Shown piece after piece: positions 34,296 through 43,051 of a DNA stretch of 64,000 bases. Location: NCBI GenBank assembly GCA_964561605.1, contig CAZLQD010000053.1, positions 1-64,000 of the forward strand, read 5' to 3'. The position numbers and the translations under genes are program-made. Position 1 is the first letter of the stretch. Each line of letters begins with the position of its first letter. This DNA comes from JALUZX01 sp964561605. GTDB lineage: Bacteria > Planctomycetota > UBA1135 > JALUZX01. The notes under the pieces were generated by a model. The model was given only the letters and a program-made list of their open reading frames with translations. It did no database searches and was not told the DNA's origin.

Positions 34296-35408
34296 TTGAA
34301 GGTCGGTTTCCTGATCGACCGCTGGCGCCCCGGAAGGGGCGGCGCCGAGAAGGCCCTGGCCCTCCTGGCGGAGCACCTGGAGAACCGGGGCCTGGAGGTA
34401 CACGCCTTCGGAGTCCTGGGCCCGGAGCGGGGGGAGAGGGCTCCGGGGGTGTTCCATGCTGTGAAGGTCCGGGCGCTGACCCGGGCCCGTTTCGAACGCG
34501 CCCTCGGCGAGGCCCTGGTCGAGGCCGCCGAGAGGGAGGGATGCACCGTGACCGTCGGGGTCCGCCACCTTCCCCGGGTGGGCGTCCTGTGGACCCAGAA
34601 CGGAATCCTCAAGGCCGAATACATGGGTTCTGGTCCCTCGGCGAAGAGGAAGGTCTTTTTGGACTTCGAGGAGTCCCTCCTGGGCCGGGGCGGCGCCGGG
34701 CGGGTGGTCTGCATCTCCGGGATGGTCTACAGGGAAGCCCTCCGGGCCTATCCCGCCTGCCGGGACAGGCTGGTCGTGGTGCCCAACGGCCTGGACCTGG
34801 CCCGCTTCCGGATCTCCGCAAGGGAGAGGGAGGGCCGGGCCTTGAGGGAGGCCTTGGGGCTCCGGGGAGAAAGGCTTCTCCTCTCCTTTCCGGGCAGGGA
34901 CCCCCGGAGGAAGGGCCTGCCCCTCCTCCTGGAGGCCCTGGCCACCCTGGAAAGGCTCCCCTGGACCCTCCTGGTGGCCGGACCCAGGCATCCCCGCCCC
35001 TGGGAGAGGCTTGCCCGCCGCATGGGTCTCGGGAGGGACCGGGTCCTGGTCCTGCCCCACGTGGAGGACCTGGCCCTGGCATCGGGACCGGATCTCTGCG
35101 TCCTCCCCACGAAGCGGGACCCCTGCGGCCTGGCCGTCCTCGAGGCCCTTGCCGCGGGAACTCCGGTGATCACAACCGCCATGGCGGGAGCCGCCGAGGT
35201 CCTCCGGGATCCCGAGACGGGCACGGTCCTCTCCGATCCGGAGGACCGGAATGGGTTGGCGGAGGCCCTGGGATCCTGGATGGAACGCCTCCTCCTGGGG
35301 CCCCCCGAGAGGGAAAGGATCCGAAGAACCGTGGAAGACCGGGGCCTGGCCCCCTGGATGGCCGCCATGGAGAGAGTCCTTCGGGAGGCCGCCGGCCTCT
35401 CCGCCTGA
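34296..35408 (+). CDS. GT4 glycosyltransferase (WaaG-like)
   Basis: Glycosyltransferase of the GT-B fold, family 4, 370 residues. LKVGFLIDRWRPGRGGAEKAL forms the N-terminal glycine loop. VVPNGLDLARF and FPGRDPRRKGLPLLLEAL mark the linker and C-domain start. LCVLPTKRDPCGLAVLEALAAGTPVIT is the nucleotide-sugar site with the usual EX7E-like pattern (the first Glu is replaced by Asp). WaaG adds the first core glucose in enterics; the neighbours suggest an LPS core sugar here, though donor and acceptor are unknown. TTG at 34296 is the only good start (34296-34298), 10 bases after the tex stop, so it may be co-transcribed with tex. Confidence 0.87.
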   Translation: MKVGFLIDRWRPGRGGAEKALALLAEHLENRGLEVHAFGVLGPERGERAPGVFHAVKVRALTRARFERALGEALVEAAEREGCTVTVGVRHLPRVGVLWTQNGILKAEYMGSGPSAKRKVFLDFEESLLGRGGAGRVVCISGMVYREALRAYPACRDRLVVVPNGLDLARFRISAREREGRALREALGLRGERLLLSFPGRDPRRKGLPLLLEALATLERLPWTLLVAGPRHPRPWERLARRMGLGRDRVLVLPHVEDLALASGPDLCVLPTKRDPCGLAVLEALAAGTPVITTAMAGAAEVLRDPETGTVLSDPEDRNGLAEALGSWMERLLLGPPERERIRRTVEDRGLAPWMAAMERVLREAAGLSA

Positions 35409-35421
35409 GGGAGGGAGTCCT

Positions 35422-36285
35422 TCAGTCCCACTTGGGAGAGTGGGAAGCCATCCGCCTCTCCTTCTTCAGGACCCGGGAAGCCAACTCCCTGAGGACCTCC
35501 CTGCCGGGGATGCCCGATTTCCTGCCGTATTCCAGGAGAAACCTGAGGCGCTTTCCGGGGCCCGCCCAGGAGGGGGCCGAATGGAGCAGGGCGGCCAGGT
35601 CCTTCACCCTCCACCTCTCGAAGAAGAACTTGGGCTCCAGGAGCCTCTGGAGATCGGCGAGCCAGAGTTCCCCCCCCTCGTCCAGGACCAGGTGGTTCAG
35701 GTAAAGGTCCCGGTGGACCAGGCCGTTCGAGTGGAGGAGAGCCACCAGGCGGGCCGCCTCGGAAAGGACCGGGGGTGGAGGAGGCTCGGCGAGCCCGTCC
35801 AAGGGTCTCCCCCCGGGAACGGCCCGGGTCACCAGGGCGGAGCGGCCCTTTCTTGGACCTTCCTCGGCGAGGAGGACCGGCACGGGCGTGGGAATCCGGA
35901 GCCTGCCGAGCCTTTCCCCCCAATAGACCTCCACCCTGGCTGGGGAGAGGAAGGTGGATGCCCCCAGGCGGATTCTGTCCCTCAACCCGGCCCCCTTCCA
36001 ACCTCGAAGATGGACCTTCCGGAAATAGCCCTCCTCCAGGGAGGTGATTCTGAAGGGCGTGGAACGGACCACCTCCCCTTGGGGTGGCCTGCAGACCCCC
36101 TCCAGGGTGTCCCATCCCCTCTCCCGGGCCTCTTCGAGAAACCTGGGAGAGAGGTGGACCCTTCCCCCGTCCAGGCTCACCCAACCTGCCAGGGGAGGGC
36201 CCTTCTCTTGGAAGAGTTCGGCGCTCAAGTCGTCCTCCAGGGCCTTTATATCGGGAGAGGGCGAAGAGAAAGAGGGGAATCCCAA
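35422..36285 (-). CDS. lipopolysaccharide core kinase (WaaP/InaA-like)
   Basis: Protein-kinase-like enzyme that phosphorylates LPS core heptose in WaaP relatives. The 287 residues hold a RKVHLRGWKG loop, then the catalytic motif HRDLYLNHLVLD (~residue 191) and LADLQRL, matching the HRDLxxxHxL and D-L/F-x metal motif of the Kdo/WaaP family. No membrane helix. It starts with TTG at 36285; no ATG is available and the ribosome binding site is weak. It is the last gene of the long minus-strand LPS run, 22 bases after the HD-GYP gene. It is convergent with the glycosyltransferase at 34296. Confidence 0.85.
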   Translation of the reverse strand: MGFPSFSSPSPDIKALEDDLSAELFQEKGPPLAGWVSLDGGRVHLSPRFLEEARERGWDTLEGVCRPPQGEVVRSTPFRITSLEEGYFRKVHLRGWKGAGLRDRIRLGASTFLSPARVEVYWGERLGRLRIPTPVPVLLAEEGPRKGRSALVTRAVPGGRPLDGLAEPPPPPVLSEAARLVALLHSNGLVHRDLYLNHLVLDEGGELWLADLQRLLEPKFFFERWRVKDLAALLHSAPSWAGPGKRLRFLLEYGRKSGIPGREVLRELASRVLKKERRMASHSPKWD

Positions 36286-36307
36286 GCCCGGGGGAAGACC
36301 GGTACGG

Positions 36308-37288
36308 CTACTTCCCCGCCAGGAGGAGGGCCAGCCGCTTCAAGGTGGGGATGTCGAAGGTCTTCTGGGAGAGCATGCTCCTCAGGGCGTCGAAACTCCG
36401 GAAGACCGACCCGTAGGGCCGCTCCGAGGTCAGGGCGTCGTAGGCGTCCGCCACGGAGACGACCAGGGAGACCGGGTGGATCTCCTCCCCCGAGAGGCCC
36501 TGGGGATAGCCCGTGCCGTCCACCTTCTCGTGGTGCTCCCTGGCGATCCGAGCCACCAGGGGATCCAGGTTCTTCCAGCCCTCGAGCATCTTCCCGGACC
36601 AGACGGGGTGGAGGCGCACCAGTTCCCACTCCTGGTCGGCCAGGGGACCGGGCTTGTCCAGGAGGGCCGGGGGAAGGCGGGTCTTGCCCAGGTCGTGGAG
36701 CAGGGCCGCCGTCACGGCGCAGACCCTCTCCCAGGGGGTCTCCTCCTGCAGGTGGGCCGTGAGGCCCGCCGTGATCAGGGCCACGTGGAGGCAATGCCGG
36801 CTGAGCGAGTATTCTCCCCTCACGTTGGGGGTGACCTCCAGGAAGGCCCCTTCCTCCTGGTCCACCAGGTGGATCAAGCCCCTTGCCAGGTCCACGACCC
36901 TCTCCCCGTCCCGGAAGGCCGAGGGCCTCTCCAGGATCTTCTCCAGGAGGACGTGGCCCGCCTCCACCAGGAGGAGGATCCTCCTCTCCAGGGGCAGGTC
37001 CAGGTCCTCCGAGGCGATCCGGGCGTTCGCCGCGAAGTAGTCCCTCCCGAGGGGCCACATGAGGGTCTGGACGAAGACCCAGGGGCCCGGAAGGTTCAGG
37101 ACCCGCCTCCTGGTCCTCCCGGTGACCACCTGGCCGGCCCGAACGACGGGGCGGAAACCCATCCCATCGGGGTGGAAGGAGAAGAAATCCACGGGGGGGG
37201 TGCTTCCTTCCAGGAGGATCTCTCCCGGCAGGGGGAGAAGCCCCAGGATCTGGGAGAAAGACAGGAATTTCCTGCTCGGCGAAGTCAC
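36308..37288 (-). CDS. HD-GYP domain protein, 326 aa
   Basis: Probable cyclic-di-GMP phosphodiesterase. The C-terminal half has LLHDLGKTRLP (HD at 198-199), RLHPVWSG, REHHEKVDGTGYPQGL (252-265, complete GYP motif) and VADAYDAL, the full metal and substrate set. The N-terminal ~120 residues have no named family (VDFFSFHPDGMGFRP, beta-rich). The GTG start at 37288 overlaps the upstream HD gene stop as GTGA and follows GGAGGAAGGG. Cyclic-di-GMP control of envelope or motility is typical, but no GGDEF protein is in the window. Confidence 0.9.
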   Translation of the reverse strand: MTSPSRKFLSFSQILGLLPLPGEILLEGSTPPVDFFSFHPDGMGFRPVVRAGQVVTGRTRRRVLNLPGPWVFVQTLMWPLGRDYFAANARIASEDLDLPLERRILLLVEAGHVLLEKILERPSAFRDGERVVDLARGLIHLVDQEEGAFLEVTPNVRGEYSLSRHCLHVALITAGLTAHLQEETPWERVCAVTAALLHDLGKTRLPPALLDKPGPLADQEWELVRLHPVWSGKMLEGWKNLDPLVARIAREHHEKVDGTGYPQGLSGEEIHPVSLVVSVADAYDALTSERPYGSVFRSFDALRSMLSQKTFDIPTLKRLALLLAGK

Positions 37289-38271
37289 CCCTTCCTCCCG
37301 CTCTTGGGTCCGAAGGTCTTCAGGAAGGCCTCGACCATGACGGGGTCGAAACACCCCGGGAAGGACCGGATCAGGATCCGGAAGGACTCGAAGATTCCCA
37401 GGAACCCCCTGTGGGAGGAACGGATGTGATCGAAGACGTTCGCCAGGGCGGTGACCCTGGCGAAGGGGTGGATCTCTCCCGCGTCCAGGCCCCGCGGCGC
37501 CCCCGAGCCGTCCATCCTCTCATGGTGCTCCCCCGCCGCCCGGGCCACCTCCTCCGGCATCCCCAGGTCGAAGAGAAGCTCCTCTCCCGCAAGGGCGTGG
37601 CTGTAGTCGGGAGTCTCCTCTTCCTCGTTTCCCAGGATCGTTCCCGAAGGGAGGGGGGCCTTCCCAGGGGCGGCCGGCGCTCGGCCCACGTCGTGGAGAA
37701 AGGCGGCCCAGGCCAGCCTCCCGATCCGGACCCGGTCTCCCGGAAAGAGCTGGAAGCCCGTGCCCATGGCGTAGAGAGAGACTGCCACACAGTGGCCCGC
37801 CAGGGTTGGGTTCCCCTCCACCATCCTCCTGAGGAGGGGAAGGGCGCCGGGCTCCTTCCAGGCCAGGTCCACAGTGGAGTCCAAGATGGAGAGAACCCGT
37901 TCGAGGCGCTCCTGGTCGGGCCGGGTCTTGAGGAGGCTCTCCGCCGCGTGGACCACGACGATGCGAAGGAGGCCGCACCTCTCTTCCAGGGGCACCCTGG
38001 TGTCCAGGATGTTCTCGCCGAGCCGCTCTTCCAGGAACCGGTAGTAGCCGTCCAGGTAGGCCGGCGGCACCAGGAAGGTGGAGACCCCCGAGGCCTGGAG
38101 CCTCTCGAGGCGGGCCTCCCCCAGGCGGGTGCCGCTCTCTGCGAAGAGAACGGGCTCCCTTCCCGGGTCGGGTCGAAGATAGATCGGAAAAGGCAGAAGG
38201 CCTTCTCCATCCACTCCCGCCAGGGGAACTTCCACGAGTTCCCCCCGGACGACGGCGGCGGACCCCCCCAT
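37285..38271 (-). CDS. degenerate HD-GYP-like protein, 328 aa
   Basis: Paralogue of the next gene. The N-terminal ~110 residues differ. The HD region has AGHCVAVSLYAMG, AFLHDVGRAP, SHALAGEELLFDLG and EHHERMDGSGAPRGLDAGE. The GYP motif reads GAP, so Tyr is lost, while the HD and HHE metal residues remain. VTALANVFDHI replaces the usual ADAYDAL. Activity toward cyclic di-GMP is therefore doubtful; it may act on another nucleotide or regulate its partner. ATG at 38271 follows AGGAGCCTGGGAA. The stop overlaps the downstream GTG start, so the pair is co-translated. Confidence 0.85.
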   Translation of the reverse strand: MGGSAAVVRGELVEVPLAGVDGEGLLPFPIYLRPDPGREPVLFAESGTRLGEARLERLQASGVSTFLVPPAYLDGYYRFLEERLGENILDTRVPLEERCGLLRIVVVHAAESLLKTRPDQERLERVLSILDSTVDLAWKEPGALPLLRRMVEGNPTLAGHCVAVSLYAMGTGFQLFPGDRVRIGRLAWAAFLHDVGRAPAAPGKAPLPSGTILGNEEEETPDYSHALAGEELLFDLGMPEEVARAAGEHHERMDGSGAPRGLDAGEIHPFARVTALANVFDHIRSSHRGFLGIFESFRILIRSFPGCFDPVMVEAFLKTFGPKSGRKG

Positions 38272-38374
38272 TTCCCAGGCTCCTTTCCCTAGGTTCCTCC
38301 CTGGGAGGATCGGTCCGGGAGGAGGGAAATCTTGACCTTCCAGTCTTCCCCGGATTCCGGGCCGGGCCGGGCTT

Positions 38375-38887
38375 TCAGAGGTTCTTCCGGCGCCGGATCC
38401 TCTGGATCAGGTCCTTGGTGGAGTGCTTCTTCTTGTCGCCCACGATGAGGATCCGGATCCCAAGCTCCTGGGCGGTGTTTCTTTCGGGGACGGTCTTCTC
38501 CGTGTAGTCCTGTCCCTTGGCCAGGATGTCGGGCTGGAGCTCCTGGAGGATCTCGTCGGCCGTGTCCTCTTCGAAGAAGGTGACGTAGTCCACGAACTCC
38601 AGGGCGGCCACGACCTCCGCCCTTTCGTCCTGGGGCACGATGGGGTGGGATTTGCCCTTGAGCCTCTGGACGGACTTGTCCGTGTTGAGGCCCACCACCA
38701 GGAAGTCCCCCCGGGAGGCGGCGTCCTCCAGGGCCCGGATGTGACCGACGTGAAGGAGATCGAAGCAACCGTTGGTGAAGACCACCACTTTCCCCTGGGA
38801 CCGGAGGCCCGCAACGATCTGGGCCAGGATCCCCCTGTTCTTGATGATCTTTTCCTTGGTCTTCTTCGGTCTGGGCTTGACGCTCAC
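38375..38887 (-). CDS. heptose 1-phosphate adenylyltransferase-like protein (HldE C-domain, stand-alone)
   Basis: Cytidylyltransferase-fold enzyme that would transfer AMP to D-glycero-beta-D-manno-heptose 1-phosphate. The 170 residues include TNGCFDLLHVGHIRALEDA (HxGH site), GLNTDKSVQRLKGKSHP, QDERAEVVAALEFVDYV and LAKGQDYTEKT, all in RfaE2 order. The GTG start at 38887 overlaps the kinase stop as GTGA. A second copy of this domain sits in the bifunctional protein at 41515. Two copies may serve different heptose configurations (L,D core versus D,D sugars) or one may be redundant. Confidence 0.88.
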   Translation of the reverse strand: MSVKPRPKKTKEKIIKNRGILAQIVAGLRSQGKVVVFTNGCFDLLHVGHIRALEDAASRGDFLVVGLNTDKSVQRLKGKSHPIVPQDERAEVVAALEFVDYVTFFEEDTADEILQELQPDILAKGQDYTEKTVPERNTAQELGIRILIVGDKKKHSTKDLIQRIRRRKNL

Positions 38888-39927
38888 CTTTCCGTCTCCT
38901 TCCTCCCGGGGTCTTCCCCCAGGAAAGGCCGGGCCCTTTCCAGGGCTCTTCGAAGTTCGTGGGGATCCGCCGTGGCGGCCCCAAGTTTCTGTACCACCAC
39001 CGAAGCGGCGCAAGTGGCGAGCCAACCCGCCTCGAGGGGGTCGGCGCCGGAGCAGCGTGCCAGGAGGATGGTGGCCGCCACGGTGTCCCCGGCTCCGCTC
39101 ACGTCCGTCACCTGGTCGGGGCCGACGACGGGAAGGAACCGGGGCTCACTCTCCGGGGTGAAGACCGCCATACCCTGGTTTCCCAAGGTGACGAAAAGGA
39201 CCCGGGCTTTCAAGTCGGCCAGGGCCTCCATGCCACCCCGGCGGATTTCCTCCCTGCTTTCCAGGGGCCTGCCGAGAAATTCCCCCAATTCCTCCAGGTT
39301 GGGGCACAGGGCGTCGGCGCCCCGGAAGGCCCCCAGCCTGTGCCTGGAATCCACGACCACCACCTTCCCCCGGCGGGCCGAGTCCAGGATCCTGGCGGCC
39401 ACCCCGGGGGAAACCAGGCCGAATTCGTAATCCGAAATCAACCAACCCTCCACGAGGGGGTCCAAGGCCTCGATCCTCTCCAGGAGCAGGGCTTCCAGTT
39501 CCTCCCCCCGGGGAAGGCCCGGTTCCCTGTCCACCCGGATCACCTGCTGGGGGGTCCGCCCCGGGTCCCCCACGAGGATTCGGGTCTTGGTCACCGTTCC
39601 GGCCCCCGGGAGGGCCACCACGCCCGAGGCGTCCAGGCCGGAGGCGCGAAAGGTCTCCAGGATGGCCCTCCCGGCGGAATCCTCCCCCAGGGCCCCGACC
39701 ACGTGGACCTTTCCCCCGAGGGATGCGGCGTTCATGGCCGTGTTGGCCGCCGACCCCGGGATGACCTTCTCTTCCTGGTACCGGACGACCAGGACGGGCG
39801 CTTCCCGGGAGAGCCTCGAGGGACGGGCGAAGAGGTAGACGTCGGCGATGAGATCCCCCACGACACCCACGTGGCGCCCCCCCAGGGCGCGGGAAAGTTC
39901 GACCAGCCTGTCCAAGCGGGGTGACAT
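38884..39927 (-). CDS. heptose 7-phosphate kinase-like PfkB protein (HldE N-domain, stand-alone)
   Basis: PfkB/ribokinase-family kinase of 347 residues, the likely heptose 7-phosphate 1-kinase. Motifs: VGDLIADVYLFARPSRLSRE, GSAANTAMNAASLGGKVH, and the anion hole DVSGAGDTVAATI near the C-terminus. It is more diverged from HldE than the copy at 41515, for example SREAPVLVV for SPEAPIPVF. Its stop overlaps the adenylyltransferase GTG. Together the pair look like a split HldE. A frameshift splitting one gene is possible but unlikely, because each part has its own linker. The radical SAM gene ends 7 bases upstream. Confidence 0.88.
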   Translation of the reverse strand: MSPRLDRLVELSRALGGRHVGVVGDLIADVYLFARPSRLSREAPVLVVRYQEEKVIPGSAANTAMNAASLGGKVHVVGALGEDSAGRAILETFRASGLDASGVVALPGAGTVTKTRILVGDPGRTPQQVIRVDREPGLPRGEELEALLLERIEALDPLVEGWLISDYEFGLVSPGVAARILDSARRGKVVVVDSRHRLGAFRGADALCPNLEELGEFLGRPLESREEIRRGGMEALADLKARVLFVTLGNQGMAVFTPESEPRFLPVVGPDQVTDVSGAGDTVAATILLARCSGADPLEAGWLATCAASVVVQKLGAATADPHELRRALERARPFLGEDPGRKETER

Positions 39928-39934
39928 CTATGTT

Positions 39935-41518
39935 CTACTCCAGCGTATAATCGGCACCTTTGGCCTCCTTGCCCCGGGCCTTCCTGGACCGCTCCCAGAG
40001 GATGTAGTCCGAGTGGACTCCCATGACCTTGCTGAACCTCAGGGAATAGTGGGGTATCCCCCGGGAGAGAAGCTCCTCCGAGATCTCCCGGTCCAGGGCG
40101 ACGAGCTCCTCCTTCCGGGCCCGGAAGGTCTCCCGGTCCATGGCCTCGACCTCCTTCACCTTCTCGGCGTAGAGCCCGGCGCAGGGCCAGTCGGTGAGGG
40201 AGTTCACCCACCAGTGGCAGAGGAGGGTGAGCTTCTCCAGGAAGAAGTCGTGTTCGGGCCCGAACTTGAGGCACGAGGCGTCGAAGTAGTTTCCCATGGC
40301 CCCCCACTTCCCCCAGTCGATCAGGTCCAGTTCCTTGGAGATGGTGAAGGCCTTCGTCCCTGGAAAGGGGTAGAACACGGCCCAGCGGAATCTTCCCACC
40401 TTGATCCGGGCGCAGAGCTCCAGGGTCTCGAAGATCTCCTCCCTGGTCTCGGTGGGAAGGCCGATCATGATGAAGGCCGAGGTGTGGAGACCGGCGGCGT
40501 GGGCGGCGGCGAATCCGGCGGCGATCCTGTCGTTGGACATGGGCCTGGCCAGGATCTCCCGGCGCACCCTGGGGGAGCCGGACTCGAGACCGAACTTGAC
40601 GATGATGCAACCCGCCTCCTCCAGGGCCCGGGCCATCTCCAGGTCGAAGGACTGGACGTGGGCGTTCACGACGAAGGGCAACCCGACGCCGGCTTCCAGG
40701 TAGGAGCGGCAGAATTCCACCACGTAGGCCTTGTCCAGGGTGAAAAGATCGTCGTCGAAGATGACCACCTCGATCCCCGGGACCTCGGCCTTCAGCTCCA
40801 GGAGCTCTCCTATGATTCTCTTCACGGGGTATCGCCGGAGGTACTCCTTCCGGTGCCGGATGGCTCCCTCCTCCTTGTAGAGGTTCACGATCTCCCTGTT
40901 GAAGCAGTAGGTGCACTGGTAGGGGCACCCCCTGCTGGTGAGCATGCTGATCCAGCCCCGTTTCACCCTGGTGATCCTGGGCAGGTCGAAGAGGAAGTAG
41001 TCCTTTGGCGGAAGTTCTTCCAGGGAAGGAAAAGGACCGACGGGATTCCGGATCACTTTCCCATCCTTCAGGACCCGGAGGTTGGGGATCCTTTCCGTCG
41101 ATTCCCCCCTCTCCAGGCGGTCGCAGAGCTCCGCCAGGGCCCATTCCCCCTCCCCCACGCAGACATAGTCCCAGCAAGGCTCTTCCAGTCCGTGGGCCGT
41201 GACCTCCTCGGGGACCATGGTGCAGTGCACCCCTCCGATGATCACGGGAAGGGAGGGAAAGGCCTTCTTCAACTCCCTGGCGAAGTTCCGGGCCCAGGGA
41301 TACTGCTGGGTCATCACGGAGATCCCCACGAGGCCGGGCCTCCATTCCCGGACCAGCTCCAGGATCTCCCCCGTGGAAGGCACCGGCGGAAGGCTCTCGG
41401 TGACGTGGACCAGCCTGGTTCGATGCCCCCTCGAGCGGAGGACCCCGGAGATGGCCGCCAGGCCGTGGTTGATCCCGGGGGGGGAATCCAGGATGGGGTA
41501 GACCAGGAGGACCTTCAT
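39935..41518 (-). CDS. B12-binding domain radical SAM protein
   Basis: Radical SAM enzyme with an N-terminal cobalamin-binding-like Rossmann domain (MKVLLVYPILDSPPGINHGLA, residues ~1-140), as in the BchE/hopanoid-modifying group. The iron-sulfur motif CPYQCTYC lies near residue 190, after MLTSRG. FIMIGLPTETREEIFETLEL follows the barrel. The cobalamin DxHxxG motif is not obvious, so B12 use is uncertain. The C-terminal ~130 residues have no named family and end in a Trp/Tyr-rich helix. ATG at 41518 overlaps the hldE stop as ATGA. It sits between the two heptose-activating sets, so modification of LPS or lipid is possible. Substrate unknown. Confidence 0.85.
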   Translation of the reverse strand: MKVLLVYPILDSPPGINHGLAAISGVLRSRGHRTRLVHVTESLPPVPSTGEILELVREWRPGLVGISVMTQQYPWARNFARELKKAFPSLPVIIGGVHCTMVPEEVTAHGLEEPCWDYVCVGEGEWALAELCDRLERGESTERIPNLRVLKDGKVIRNPVGPFPSLEELPPKDYFLFDLPRITRVKRGWISMLTSRGCPYQCTYCFNREIVNLYKEEGAIRHRKEYLRRYPVKRIIGELLELKAEVPGIEVVIFDDDLFTLDKAYVVEFCRSYLEAGVGLPFVVNAHVQSFDLEMARALEEAGCIIVKFGLESGSPRVRREILARPMSNDRIAAGFAAAHAAGLHTSAFIMIGLPTETREEIFETLELCARIKVGRFRWAVFYPFPGTKAFTISKELDLIDWGKWGAMGNYFDASCLKFGPEHDFFLEKLTLLCHWWVNSLTDWPCAGLYAEKVKEVEAMDRETFRARKEELVALDREISEELLSRGIPHYSLRFSKVMGVHSDYILWERSRKARGKEAKGADYTLE

Positions 41519-42984
41519 CCCTCTCTCTTTCCCCCTTTTCCCTTCTTCAGCTTCTCGAGGGACTTCGTCGTGGACCGGCCCGGCAGGAGGGGGAGGAGAA
41601 CCACCTCCCCCCCGTGGGACTCGACCCACTCCCTTCCCACCACCCCCTTCTCCTTCCAGTCCTCCCCTTTGACCAGGACCTGGGGGGTGATCTCCCTGAT
41701 GAGACGCTCGGGCGTATCCTCCGGGAAGGAGACGACGTAGTCCACGTCCTCCAGGGCGGCCAGGACCTCCATCCTGTCCTCCAGGGGGTGGACGGGCCTT
41801 CCTTCCCCCTTGAGGCGGCGGACAGAGGCGTCGTCGTTCACCCCCACGACCAGGATGTCCCCCCTGGAACGGGCCTCCCTAAGGAACCGGACGTGGCCGG
41901 CGTGGAGGATGTCGAAACAACCGTTGGTGAAGACCACCCGCTCCCCCCTCTCCCCGGCGGCGGCGAGCCTTCCCAGGAGGGAGGGGAGGTCCAGGATCTT
42001 CCCCGAATCCCGGGCCGTGCCGAGCTCGCTCAGGATCTCCTCCCGGGTGACGGGCACGGCCCCGAGCTTGCCGACGACGATCCCGGCGGCGACGTTGCAG
42101 AGTTTCAGGGCCGGCGCCAGGGGAAGGCCCGCGCCGAGGCAGAAGGCCAGGACGGAGACCACCGTGTCCCCCGCGCCGGTGACGTCGTACACCGCCCGGG
42201 CCCGGGCGGGAAGGAGCCCCTTCTCGCCCGACCGGGTCTTGTAGAAGATCCCTTCCTTGCCCAGGGTGACGATTCCTGCCTGGAGGTCCAGCATGGAAAG
42301 GAGCCGGTCGGCGGCGGCCTCCACCATGGAAGGATCGGAGAGGGGGATTCCCGTGGCCAGCTCGGCCTCCAGCCTGTTGGGCGTGATGTGGGTCGCCCCC
42401 CTGTACTTGGCGTAGTCCCTGCCCTTGGGATCCACGACCAGGGGAATTCCGTCCCGCCCGGCCCGTTCCACGGCGGAGCGGATCACCTCTTCGGTGAGGA
42501 CCCCTTTCCCGTAATCGCTGAGAACCAGGGCGTCGTAGGTCCCCTTGCCCTCCCGAAGCCAGGTCGAAATCCTGCGGGCCACATCGCCCTCCAGGGGGGA
42601 GGTCTCCTCCTCGTCCCACCGGAGGAGCTGGTGGTCCTGGGAGAGGAAACGGGTCTTCCTCGTAGTGGGCCGGTCCTCTCTCCTCAACAGGCACTCCGTC
42701 TCCACCCCCAGGCTTTTCAGGAGGGAGAGGAGAGTCTTCCCTTCCTGGTCCTCCCCCAAACACCCGCACACAGACGTGTCCGCCCCGAGAGCCCTGAGGT
42801 TGGCGGCCACGTTTCCCGCCCCGCCGAGGCGGTAGAACCGGTCGCCACCCTCGAAGACCGGGATGGGCGCTTCCGGCGAGATGCGCCGGACCCTCCCCCG
42901 GATGTAGGTGTCCAGGATCAAGTCCCCCACCACGAGGACCCTGGGGGAGCCGATGGACCTGAAGAGTGCTTCTTCTTCCTGCAT
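41515..42984 (-). CDS. hldE: bifunctional heptose 7-phosphate kinase / heptose 1-phosphate adenylyltransferase
   Basis: HldE makes ADP-heptose in two steps. Residues ~1-325 are the PfkB-type kinase (VLVVGDLILDTYIRG, GGAGNVAANLRALGAD, anion hole DVTGAGDTVVSV). Residues ~340-489 are the adenylyltransferase (TNGCFDILHAGHVRFL, GVNDDASVRRLKGEGRP, DWKEKGVVG). Both active sites are intact. ATG at 42984 follows GGAGAGGGGC and gives a standard N-terminus; a GTG at 43050, directly after the LpxL stop, would add 22 residues. Length is normal for HldE. It lies in an operon with lpxK, the lpxL-like gene and fabD. Confidence 0.93.
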   Translation of the reverse strand: MQEEEALFRSIGSPRVLVVGDLILDTYIRGRVRRISPEAPIPVFEGGDRFYRLGGAGNVAANLRALGADTSVCGCLGEDQEGKTLLSLLKSLGVETECLLRREDRPTTRKTRFLSQDHQLLRWDEEETSPLEGDVARRISTWLREGKGTYDALVLSDYGKGVLTEEVIRSAVERAGRDGIPLVVDPKGRDYAKYRGATHITPNRLEAELATGIPLSDPSMVEAAADRLLSMLDLQAGIVTLGKEGIFYKTRSGEKGLLPARARAVYDVTGAGDTVVSVLAFCLGAGLPLAPALKLCNVAAGIVVGKLGAVPVTREEILSELGTARDSGKILDLPSLLGRLAAAGERGERVVFTNGCFDILHAGHVRFLREARSRGDILVVGVNDDASVRRLKGEGRPVHPLEDRMEVLAALEDVDYVVSFPEDTPERLIREITPQVLVKGEDWKEKGVVGREWVESHGGEVVLLPLLPGRSTTKSLEKLKKGKGGKREG

Positions 42985-43051
42985 GCCCCTCTCCGCTCCT
43001 TCGCCCCCTCCTGGGGAGACAGTTTCCAATCCCTTCCCCTCCAGGGCCACC

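Noticed and set aside
31400..34714. Very long open frame opposite tex, continuous with the heptosyltransferase
   Set aside because: Only the 30152-31345 part has family motifs. The rest mirrors tex codons, where extreme third-position G/C removes stops from the opposite strand.
38884..38887. Split heptose kinase/adenylyltransferase as a frameshifted single gene
   Set aside because: Each half has its own linker and the GTGA junction is a normal coupled stop/start, as used elsewhere in the same operon. Not fully excluded.
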